Part shown: in pieces, positions 24,701 through 36,700 of the stretch
Layout of the letters: every line of letters starts with the position of its first letter
Numbering within the stretch: position 1 is the stretch's first letter
Source: Branchiostoma belcheri
Taxonomy: Eukaryota; Chordata; Leptocardii; Amphioxiformes; Branchiostomatidae
DNA: 64,000 nt
Direction: 5' to 3'
NCBI RefSeq assembly: GCF_001625305.1
Contig: NW_017803954.1
Location: 1,225,144 to 1,289,143 of the forward strand
Made by a program: the position numbers and the translations under genes
Notes under the pieces: model-generated
The model's input: only the letters and a program-made list of their open reading frames with translations
Told to the model about the DNA's origin: nothing
Databases searched by the model: none

Positions 24701-27700
24701 TCGCAGACAGTTGACCCTCTAACTCAATCACTCCTAGTGGAAGAACCCAGCCCTACCAGTCATTTGCTATCAAGCATATTAACTGCAATGGACATTGAAG
24801 CAACAGACACTGTTTCTGTGACACCTCTGCCATCCTTGGAACCTGCTTTGTTGTCTTTGCCATCTCTGTCACCATTGGAGAGTATCCCAACCACTCTCTC
24901 AGTTTCACCCATGGAGACTTTCACATTGCCATTTCCTCAACCATCTGAAAATGTATCAGCAATTGAGACTGCAAGTAGCCAGCTGTCTGACCAACTCACT
25001 TCTATTTCATTATCTAAAACTACAGCTGCAGCATCTACAGTGGCGACATTGTTCCCTTCAGAACCTGTTCTGCCCACATCTCTGCCCTTGTTAGAGACAT
25101 TGCAGCTCACTGCTTTGCAGGGCACGGAAACAACTTTTTCATCCAGTCACCTCATTTCAAACAACATGTCTCCTACAAGTCTGACAACAGAAGCAAAACT
25201 GAACAGTGCCCTGTTATCAGAAATTGACTTTTCTTTGCTTTCACTTCCAACTTTACAGCTGACGGACTTTCCACAATTTTCTGCTGGCCCAGCATTGTCT
25301 GAGTCTTTGTCACTACCAATTCTGACCACAAGAACTGAAATGACATCTTTTGCCCTGCCAAGTCTGACTCTGAGTGATGAAATTTCCACCAATCTTTACC
25401 AGTCTAAGACAGACTCTTCAGCCACATTGTATCCCTCATCTGCTATACAGCCTGAGAACAACCTTACCCATACCCCATCTTTTATGGATCTAGAAACGTT
25501 GTCTCTTCCAAGTTTCCTCATGACAGATTCACTATCCATCCCACTGGTACAGACTGTGTCATCGTCTGTTTCTGTGTCCATGGATTCATCATCTCCACCT
25601 GAACTGTCCTCCCTGACTGTAACCTTGCAGCCAGATACAGTGACATATCCTATTCTTGAAACATTGTCTCCAACAAGAACAATGCCTGCAGAGATACCAT
25701 TACTTCAGTCTGTCAGCCTCTCTACTTCAGGCACCCTCATCTCAGAGACAGAGACCTATCCAGCATTCCTTGAAACACTGAGCTTACCTTCCATCGAAGT
25801 GTTTCCTTCTGACTCTATTTCGTCATCACCTACATTACAGTCCATCTCAAAAGTAAGTCTAGATGAGTCCCTGTCTATAATCGCCATACCAGATGTTAGT
25901 TTTTACCCAGTATATTCATCATCTGTATCAAGGACAATATTGGCTACTTCAACTTTGTTAACAGTTCCGGACATTTCTTCCCCACTGTTACAGCTCCTGG
26001 ACAGCCTACCAGCTCCAAGTGCTTTGCAATCCCCGGCACTCCCTGCATCAAGCTTACGCAGCTCCTCTGCAGTCCCTACTGCCACAGTGACCCAGGAAGT
26101 GTCCAAGCCCATAAACCTACAGACGGAAACTGTGTCAGAAAGCTTCCCAGAGACTCTTTCACTAGACTTGCTTTCCTCAGAGAGCTTACAGATGACCTCT
26201 ACACCTAGTGCCCTCCCAAGTTCTGAAGCAATCACCCCCTCAGAAACAGTGAGGTTGCTCTCTTCACTCAGTGTTGAAAGTATGACAGCATTTCCAAGTT
26301 CAGGGGCATTGCCATTTGTCAGTGCACAACCTACTACGTCTGTGCAATCGACTTTTATGCCCAGTCTCCAAAACTTCACATTTCAACCAAGTTTAGAGAC
26401 GCTGTCATTGACTGAAACTTTACAAATGACAAGTTCACCATTGCAGATGACCATTGTTTTGAACGCATCTGCTTTCCTTCCAACTCAAACAATTCAGCCG
26501 TCCATTTCTGAAATCTTTTCTGTCTTGCCTACTCTGTCAGAGTCAGGTGTAGGCATGCCAACCCCAAGTTTTGACATTGACATTTTGACAACACTAGATG
26601 TAATAGATTCAGTGTCAGACACTGCTAGCTTTCTGGGCTTTTCAGAGATGCCAACTTTCACCCCCTCAGTCCTGGACCTCACTGCAACTCGCTCTGTTAC
26701 AGAAACTCCAAGTCTACTCCTCAACATGAGTAGTGTGACACTGGCACCAAGCACTCCTGACTTAACACTATTGTCTTTGTATGACCAAAGTGTCTTACAG
26801 TCAGAAACAGTCAGCATAAATTTCACTGAGTTTCTGCTTCCATCTGACAGTCTTGTTGACTTGATAACCCTCTCTTCCCCACCAGTAGAATTGTCAGGAA
26901 CCCCAAGCANNNNNNNNNNNNNNNNNNNNNNNNNNNNNNNNNNNNNNNNNNNNNNNNNNNNNNNNNNNNNNNNNNNNNNNNNNNNNNNNNNNNNNNNNNN
27001 NNNNNNNNNNNNNNNNNNNNNNNNNNNNNNNNNNNNNNNNNNNNNNNNNNNNNNNNNNNNNNNNNNNNNNNNNNNNNNNNNNNNNNNNNNNNNNNNNNNN
27101 NNNNNNNNNNNNNNNNNNNNNNNNNNNNNNNNNNNNNNNNNNNNNNNNNNNNNNNNNNNNNNNNNNNNNNNNNNNNNNNNNNNNNNNNNNNNNNNNNAGA
27201 CAGTTCCACTACTTTCCCTATGCATGATCTTGAGTCAACTCAGCAATTGGTGAAGACTTTAGGAGATTTACAACCCACAGAAGCTACATTCACTCTAAAT
27301 TTGGACTATTTGTCATCAGTAGAAAAACTCATACCATCAGAAACAAGACCCAAGGTGGTATCATCTAGTATTGAATACAGTATTGAGACAGAACTTCTGC
27401 CTACCAAGTCACCTGGCACAACCAGCATACATGCAATTTACACATCACAAAATCTGCCAAAAATATCCTCTTATGTCAAAATGCAGTTTACAGAAACATA
27501 CTCAAAACTTCCTTCCTCGATTTCTTTGGAAACACCATTGTCACATCTGCCAGCATCACTTTTGTCCATGCCAACAACTCTGGAGGACAGTTTGATGGAT
27601 GAATCATTTTTCCCATCTGAAATATTTTCTTTTGGAGTCTCTCTCTTCTGCTGATCAACCTCAAACACTGCAGGTCCCTGGACAAACCAATATATTGCAA

Positions 27701-30700
27701 AGTCGCCCAATAAAACCATCTATGACTGGGTTACCATCAAGACACCTGCAACTAAAAGTCCAATCTACAGAATCTCTTCTACCTCTTACCACACAGCTGT
27801 CACTTCTTTCACCAGAAATATTTTCACTGTCAGACCCTCTGGAAACATCTCCAGTGTACCTCACAACAACTCTGACAGGCACCACCCGCAGACAAACTTT
27901 TGATACTGTGTCATTTCAACTGGTATCAGATTTACCTCAGACACTCAAATTGTTGGAGACAGAACTGTCAATCTTGGAAAGAACACATTCTCCAGCTGTC
28001 CTCACAGGAGCAACAAGTGCCATTTCGTCTGATTTCCTACAGGTGCCATCATCAGACATTGAAATAACAGCCACTTTCTTGCCAGCAATGGTAACCTCTA
28101 CATTGTTGCTACCTCCTCTGAGATCCCAGACTAGTCACTCAATGACAACACATCAACATAGTTCATCTCCAATATCTTCATTGCCAGTCCGTCTGTCATC
28201 ATCTAAGCTTGCATCAGTGTCTGTTCATGTGCCACCCTCTCCCCTTGCATCTTTGTTGTCTGTAAAGCTGTCTGCTAGCTCTGTACCGCAGCCTGTGTTG
28301 TCTGTAGCGCCTCTATCAGCTGAAACTTCTGCTTCTTTCCCAACTGGACCATCTCTGCGTGTGTCGTCTCCCTCGAGCTTGTCTCAGCTGGAACTCCTGC
28401 CATCCTTATCCCTGCAAGTAAGTGTCTCGCTGTGTTTCTGTCATCTTGCACCTCATATTTCACACAAGACATAAACATCCTACACAACTGTACTAAAGTG
28501 TGTTGCTTTTAATTTTACAGGTGACTAAATTTGTTGATTTTTAAATCATTGCAGGTGTTTGAGCCCGTGTCCTTGCAAACATTGGACATCAGCACGTCAT
28601 ATGCATTTTCTGACTCAAGTCTGGCTCCTGACATGACATCCCAGGTCATCAGTTCACCATCAGTAACCCTGGAACCAAGTGGATCTTCAACAACCTCTGT
28701 ACCTGTTCAGTTCTCACCAACTCTCCAGTCCAGCAGCTTAAGTTCTATTTCCATGAGTAGTGATGACTTTGAGGGGTCAGGGTCTGATCTCCCCTTTCTC
28801 TCACAAACACTCCCAATGTTGACCCAAACAGCATCAGCAACATCATTACAACTGAGCCCGTCATACAGTGTTGACTCTTTCAGTTCAACTGGACCATCTT
28901 CAATTATTTCGGCATCTTTCCTGCAGCCATCGTACAGTCCCGATCAGGCAACAACTTCCCTCACCCCTACAACTGCAGACACCCTGGGATCATCAGTCTC
29001 CCCTGCCACTGCAACCCAAGGTGTTGCCATGACAATGTCCTTGCAGCCTAGCCCTAGTCAATCGTACATCGTTGATTCATTCAGCCCTTCTGGATCATCA
29101 CAGCCACTCAGTTTGACACCATCATATACTCCTGATCTTGCTTCATTTTCATTGCCATTGCTATCGACAATGTCCCTACCAGTTCAGGAGTCGTCATCAA
29201 TATTTGATGGGTCAGGAGATGGACCAGTAACAGACTTGATCTTCAGCTCATCACCTAGTGTACTGATGTCAAGCCAGACACCTTCCCCTTCCATCAGCTT
29301 GGACTTTGTCACCTCATCTACACCGCTGGGTACAACTATTCAGCCCACAGCAAGTGTATCAGCACCAACAACTGTCCAGCCTTCAGTTAGTCTGTCAGTG
29401 CAAAGTGATTCATCAGTCATGACCAGCTTCACACTGGATGCTCTATCCATGTTTTCCTCCATTGAACCAACACAAACACCAGAAGGGTCAGGTGACATGG
29501 ACACATCACAATTCCTCCAGCTGGAATCAACGCCCAGCATTTCCCTCAGTTCCATACCAGTGACAGTTTCCAGCATTTTCCCAATGCCAAGCTTCAGCAT
29601 GGATTTCCCTACTTCTACAAACTTTTTTGAATCAACACAGTTTGAGGGTTCTGGGATGTCTATTTCTGAAGCTTTCTCAGAAACCATGTCATTTACAGTT
29701 GCTACAAGTTTTGAGTCCATGACTTCAACACCAACGATACCACCAGTGATGAGTTCTTCATCTCAAGTTGGAACTCCCACATCGGTACCATCTCCTTCAC
29801 TACAAGAGACAGTCACACCATCTTCATCTGTGGAAGAATTTTCCTTACCTCCCTTCACAGCAATGTCCAGTATGTTCCTAGAGTCCACATCCCTTGTACT
29901 TCTACCTTCACCAAGTTTGACAGTAGACCTGCTACCCTCCATGAGTACTAAAGCAGTCAGCAGCTCAGTAGAGTCTGTTCTCGTCAGCTCCACTGCTGGG
30001 GTGATGTCATCTGTCTCTAGTTCAGTGTCACAGCAAAGCATGATGGGAGTCTCGTCCAGTTCAGTCCAACCAACGTCGTCAATCACAGCATCCCAATCGG
30101 TGACCCCTACACCAATTCTACCGACTACTTCACTGGTCTCAGCTTCACCCTTGGAGTCATCAGGAAGTGCTGTCACCAGTTCTGCTGTACCAACAGCGTC
30201 ACTGTCCTCATCATTGCTGTCGTCCACTGCAGTCTTGCCGTCATTTCCGCAGATCCCAAGTCTGCTACCATCCACAGCTCTTGTGATCTCTTCAGCAGGA
30301 GTGGTCAGCTCAGTAGCAATCGTGCCATCTTTGACACTGATCCCAAGTATGGTAGCACCATCATCCACAGCAGTGGTGGTCAGCTCATCAGCAGTAGTGG
30401 TGGTCAGCTCATCAGCAGTTGTTACAACACAAGTCCCAACCACTCAGGCACCAACAACACAGGCACCAACAACACAAGAACCAACAACACAACCTCCAAC
30501 AACACAGGCACCAACAACACAACCTCCAACAACACAGGCTGCAACAACGCCATCTCCAACAACCAGAGGCCCTGCAGCTACAACATTCAACTATGTCACA
30601 GCTAATCTATCTGTGGAACTGGTGTCAAACTGGGTCATTACAGGTAAATGTAACATACTGTAATACAAGTCGAATCATAATCAATGACATGACATAGAAT

Positions 30701-33700
30701 AGACTAGGATTTGTACATTCAATTTTGTACTATGATGTTTTCCCTCTAATAGTACACAGCTTGAGCATAATCATTACAGTAACTGCGTTATCAATATACA
30801 TTGTACCATTCTGTTATACTTTTTCTTTAAAATTGATCAGATGTTCTTTTTGATAATCAATCTCTTGATCTCTCTGCACAGTCCTCGTTATCCCAGACGC
30901 CATTATCATCACATCGGAGCAGTTCTACTTCACCATGGAGATTAATCTGGCACGGGCCTTTGCTAGGGCAAGGCAGCGAAAGGCTGGGATGGATGTAGCA
31001 CAGAACCCTATCCTCAGGAGAAAACGAGCAGCAACATTTGAAAATGTCACTTGTCAGGTCAGTGACAATGACACATTTATTCTTCTGCTTCTTTAGATTT
31101 CTTAACTGTGTGAGTTGAAATACTTCAAAAAAATGTCCCTCACAAACCATGACTGAATGCTTCGTGACTGATTCACTTATTCTTCGTCTTCCTTGTGCCT
31201 GCAGGTGATAAATGCCACACGAGACAACTCCACAGGCAGAAATGACCGTGTTTGGCTGACATACTATGTGATGTACGACGGTAAGGCAGTCCCTGCGTCT
31301 CAGGCCGTGGCAGACTTGGCACTGCTAGATGAGCAGGAGCTGGCCCTGCAGCTGGGGTATTTCGTCGCTCAAACTGAAGGTAATAAAGACACAAATAGCA
31401 GTTGTACTTGTATCCCTTACTAGTTTGGATATTTTTCACCATTTCTGGTGAATACTAGTAAAACATCAAATTTATGATTGATTGTGTTGTTGATGATGAG
31501 ATGATGACAAGACTTTAACATCTCTCCTGCAGAATATGAGCCCGTTGCTGCCCCATCTGAACCCCCGTACTGGATCATAGCGGCTGTGCTGGGGCCCTTG
31601 TTCATCATCATCATCATCGTCATCTGGCTGGTGTGCTGCTGTAAACGCACCAAGCGTACGGAGATGGCGCCGGACACAGTCGGGGAGCTGCAAAAGAAGG
31701 GGACACCACGGGTAGGTGTCATCTAGATATGACAAAGGAGACATCATCTCATTTTAAGAGTACCGATAGAAAAGAAGCAGATCCAGACTGAGTGAAGAAA
31801 ATATTGTAAAACAGCTCCTTTTCAATTCTTTCATAAAGAGTGTGGGTTTTTCCATTGATCAGATTTAACTTATGCCCTTTTCTTTAATTTCTCAACAAGG
31901 TAGTCATTTGTTGTATCCTACATTCACTTGACTACATTTGAAGCCTTCAAGCCTATGGTACGCCTGCTTTCCTGACAGGTGTAGGTAATGGCCAGTGTAG
32001 ATAGTAACATGAGTCTTTCTCTGCAGGGTGTTGCCCCAGCTGAGATGCAGAAGAAGGTGATGACAGACACCCTCATCCCTCCCGGCTCCTATGTGGTGAA
32101 GGTACCAGAAGAGTCGCGTGATGCCCCGCCCCTCCCCGCACGCCGCGGACGGCCCGCTCCTCAGCCCAGACGGTCTGCTAAGACTAAAGACAGACGACAG
32201 AAGTCCTCCAAGCGTAGATCAAAAAGGTTTGGATGGTGCTAATGTATACTTTGGAGAAAGTTTAAATATCGATGATTGTATTTTATGTCTTCAGCAATCT
32301 TGCTTGGAGATATGGAGTTCAATTCTATTGTTAATTGTGAAAAATGTCAAAACAATACCCTTTGTGGTATCTTAATGATTTACTGTAGCATAGCTACTAA
32401 GACAGTTTCCTGCTACTCATGAAAATGAAATCCTTTTGAAATGTCTTGTGCTGTAGAAGATCAACAGAAGAATCCGAGGACAGTTCCTTCACAAGTGTGA
32501 CAGAACAGAGCAGCAAGCCCAGGTCCAAGAGAGCTCCAGAGTCCATGTTGGAATCTGACACTGGGGGTATGTCAACACCTCAGGCCTCTTTTTCTCTTTT
32601 AAGCTGTAACCCTCAAGCTTTCCATACTGTATGGCACCTTTTAAGTTCCAGGTTGAATATTTAATCTAGAAATTCAGCAAGTATATTGAAAGTGTGGCTG
32701 AAGTTGATGACTGGATTTTTTACATTTGCAAGCCAAAAAAAAAAATTGTAGCCTGCATGTGCACATATTAGCCAATTGGATAGCACCCAGGCTAGATGAC
32801 TGATCCTTGTATGATTAATGTTTGCATGGAAGAGTTGTTATAATCTATGACTGACCTTAAACATTACATTTCCTGACATCTGGGTAATGAGTGCCTTTGA
32901 TCCCTTTGTACAGATGACTTCCCGTCAGACGCAGGCTCCAAGGCAGGGTTGTTTGAGCACGTGGCCAAACTCTCGGCCGTGATTGAGCCGACGCCCCAGA
33001 AGCCGGCGTCGCGTGCCTTCCACTCCTCTGTCCACCCCATCAAGTTCCCGCCTCTTCGCACGCCCCTCGTCACCGACAGGCTCAGGGAGTCCATCAAGGA
33101 AAACCAACAGGTCTGCTCACAGTCTGGATTGCTTTGAGAGTGGCAGTGTCACTAATGTGTTCTCAGGAGTTATTCTGTGGTATCATGTCTATTGGATCCT
33201 TCAAAATTCTAATGAAACTAGAAAGGCCAATATTTGCTTTGGAGCAAATACAGCGATGGGTTCACCACATTTTACGACATGGCAGGGAAAGAATGAGAAA
33301 CACAAGGGAAAACAATGATTTACATTGATATAACTATAATATGAAGTAACATACAACTAAAACAACAGTTGGATAGCTATTCCCTACTTTATTGGTTAGG
33401 ATTTTTAATTGCATAATGCAAACTGTTGATTTTCAAAATTAAAAAAAACGTTCATGCCCCGCATTCCAATGCTGGAGCAGAAAAGCTTGAAATACCTACC
33501 AAAACACTTGAATAAAGACATACTGTCAGTATGAAAATGCTCTGTGCAGGTGTTATTAACAATCACATAAACTATGAAGCCATACATTGAATAAGCTATA
33601 CATATAATATGATTATCATAACCTTTATTTTTAAAATCATGCCAGTGAGCTAATTGCATGTACAGAGTGAAAGAAAGTAAAGTAAAGTAAAGCAGTAGAA

Positions 33701-36700
33701 TTTCTGTACTTAGTCTAGCTATGATAGTACTTCATATGATTCGTCCTCACCGTCATCATTCAATGTGGTCTATCTCTTGCTACTAGTGACTGGTAATACC
33801 TCTGTAGATTCTTCACACTGGCAGAGTACCGTACTCCTTCTCTCTTGTCAGCTCAATACTTTTGTGACAACATCAAAGTGATTTTAGTTTGTATGTTGGA
33901 AAAATACAAAAGACTAACATTCTAAGTTATTGACATTCTTGAGTAAGAACAATCAGTTTTTGAATGTTAAAAGCAAAACAACGAAAATAAAAAAATAGTT
34001 GAAATTGTTAAAATGCAGAATTGTTAAAATTGTTAAAACTGATAAAATTGTTAAAAATGATAAAATTGTTAAAAATGTTAAATTGCTAAAAATATTAATG
34101 TCCGATGCACTGGGGTTCGAACTTGCAATGCCTGGGATTGCCGCCTTGCGCGTTTCCAACCGAGCTAACATGTTCGTGGAGGGCTAATTAATCTCTCGTG
34201 AAATACACACCGGGACGCTTATGTGAGGCGGGCGGGCCAGAGCTCTTGCGGCCCCGACCACGAATCAGACTGGATACCAGGCTATAACAGAACCTAGATA
34301 ATACTAGTTGGTAAAGATTGCGGAAAATTGTTGATACCGTGGCGCGCGCGCCGCCGCGTAACTTTTTTGTTTACACGCCGGGCGCAGGTCATTGACCTCC
34401 AACTTGCGTTGTTCCAACAGAGAAGAGCAAAATGTCTGGCTCCCGCAGAACGTACCGCACTCTCCCGCTGGACGTACCGCACTCTCCCGCAGAACGTATC
34501 GCACTCTCCCGGAGGACGTCCCGCACTCTCCCGAGGGAAGTCCCGCACAGCGTCCGGCACTCTCCCGCAGAACGTCCCTCGAAAATCGATGCGTATTTCG
34601 TGGCCTGTGCTGTACCTACCAAAACACTTGAGTTCATACTGTCAAAATGGAATGGCTTTGAACAGCTGTTAATTGAGTTAATCCAATCAAATCCAACAGC
34701 CAATCAGCAAGAAGAATAGATTGGTCTGGTTCATGCTTGCATGCCCATATATGGGCATACCGCCGAATTCCTTTCTTATTACGTCACGCGCGTACGTCCC
34801 CACAGTGCTTTCCTATGGGGACCGCTAAAAAAGCAAATAAAACGATTGTAAAAGCTTGTATCACAAAAATTTAAAAAACGCCTAGGGGTATTTGCCCACT
34901 GTACCTCCATACCAAATTTCAGGACCTTAGGCCCTAAAATGAAGAAGCTGAATCCATTTAAAGATATGGCAGGAGGAGGAGGAGGAGGAGGAGGAGGAGG
35001 AGAAGAAACATCAGAAAAAGCAATATGGGTTCACCACCACTTCGTGGTGTGGTGAACCCATAATAAACTTGATACAGATTACTTAAGTAAATCTTTCCTC
35101 ATAATGTGCTATTCGACATAATGGTTATATGAAAACTGGGTAGCACTGTTTCATACTGCATTACGTGTTCTAATGTATAGTCTCTGCACACACCCCTCCA
35201 GCTGTCCCAGTCCATGCGACAGAAGGCAGACATCGAACACTGGCGCAACAAACAGCTGCAGAGGGAACGGTCCCTGCGCAGGAAGCCGACCTCGCCGAGG
35301 GGAGGGTACGAACACACAGCAGTGGGGGATACCAAGGACCAGCGCCGTGCTTACAGGAGGGCTCAGCAGCAGATAGACTCAGTCCTGGAACCAAGCAGCC
35401 ACATACCTGCAGTACTGGAGCCACCCAGAAGGTGGGGCTCACACCAAGTTGGTGTGCATGTAGGCTTTAGTATCAAGGACATCATAATGTCCTTCATATT
35501 TCCCCCCTCAGTGATACCCCGTTTAGGGGTGGTTTGAGGGTAAAAAAGAAGAAGAACAAGTATCATCTAGCTGAGTTGTTTGGGCATATTTGCTGGAAAT
35601 CTACTTTCTCATCATTATATTTGTGACTTATGCTACATGCATTTTTGTAGTTAGTTATGAAAACTCTGGCTTGAAAATGCATGTCTAGTTTCTTTGTCTA
35701 TGTTAGCAGCAGACACCGACAGAACATATCACATTTGTGTTTATCAGGAGGAGGATGAAGCGGCCCCACAAGAGGCATGGCAGCCATGACATCCAGGGGG
35801 TGACCTCGCCACATGACCCTGAGCTGGCCATGCAGTTTGGGCAGCAGCCACAAGGGGTCTACAGGCCCATGAACGGTGTCCCACCACTGGGGCCGCAGCC
35901 ACTAATGCCTGTGAGTTGTTCAATATTTACAGTAACTAGTATAATAAACATAATGGCTAATGCTGCTGTTCGTACTTTAGAGGCAGAGAACAATCCATGT
36001 ATTAGTAACTTACCCAATGTGCCCATCATAGCCAAGACTAGCAACAAAGTCTTGAGTCATGATGAGTGTATGACTTTTACTAAGTTTATTAGAAAGGCAT
36101 GGTCCTAACATCTCACATCAGCAAGTCCTCAGATGTAAACGTCTGTATAAAATGTCCTTCCAGGGTGATTCAGAAGGGCGGTCAGTGGAGGACGAGTCCT
36201 ACACTGAGAGTGACCCTGAGACCATGCCGATCAGTCAGGCACGTGAGCGGATCCACCAGCTCCTGGACGAGGCCTTCTCGCTCATCTCGCCCAGCGTTCC
36301 GCCTCGCAACACTGTGGCCCCCGCTCCCAACGTCACGACGGTGCAGCCTGTCCAGAGCACGCCACAGTACACACAGCCTGCTGGGAACGGGCAGGTTCCC
36401 AATGGGATGGGCGGAGTTCCCCCTGCTTACATGACAGTAAGTACAAGCCAAAATTTCACTTAATACTTTAATCTTTAAAACTTTACATGTTTAAGATCAA
36501 AAGAAATTCCCTGTACTCATGAGTTCTGTACTTTTTTACCCAGCCTCAGGCAGCCTACCCCCAGGACCTGCGCACCCCCCAGGGCCCTGTGCCGCCCCCC
36601 GCTCATGGCCGAGCCTCCACCGCCGGCCCGCGGGCGCGCAGGAGATTCAACGGGCAGTCAGCCTCCAGCTCTGACAGGTGGGTGGGGTGACACTGTTTAC

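Noticed and set aside
34100..34185. Possible tRNA gene on the minus strand (box A- and box B-like sequences)
   Set aside because: The acceptor and T stems do not pair and no proper anticodon arm forms. Kept only as a SINE-like element.
34328..34719. Overlapping open frames on both strands around 34.3-34.7 kb
   Set aside because: They are open only because of the 22-bp GC-rich minisatellite; no splice support and no recognisable protein.
34735..35065. Helitron, because of the hairpin near one end
   Set aside because: No CTRR end follows the hairpin and no TC start or AT insertion site could be shown.
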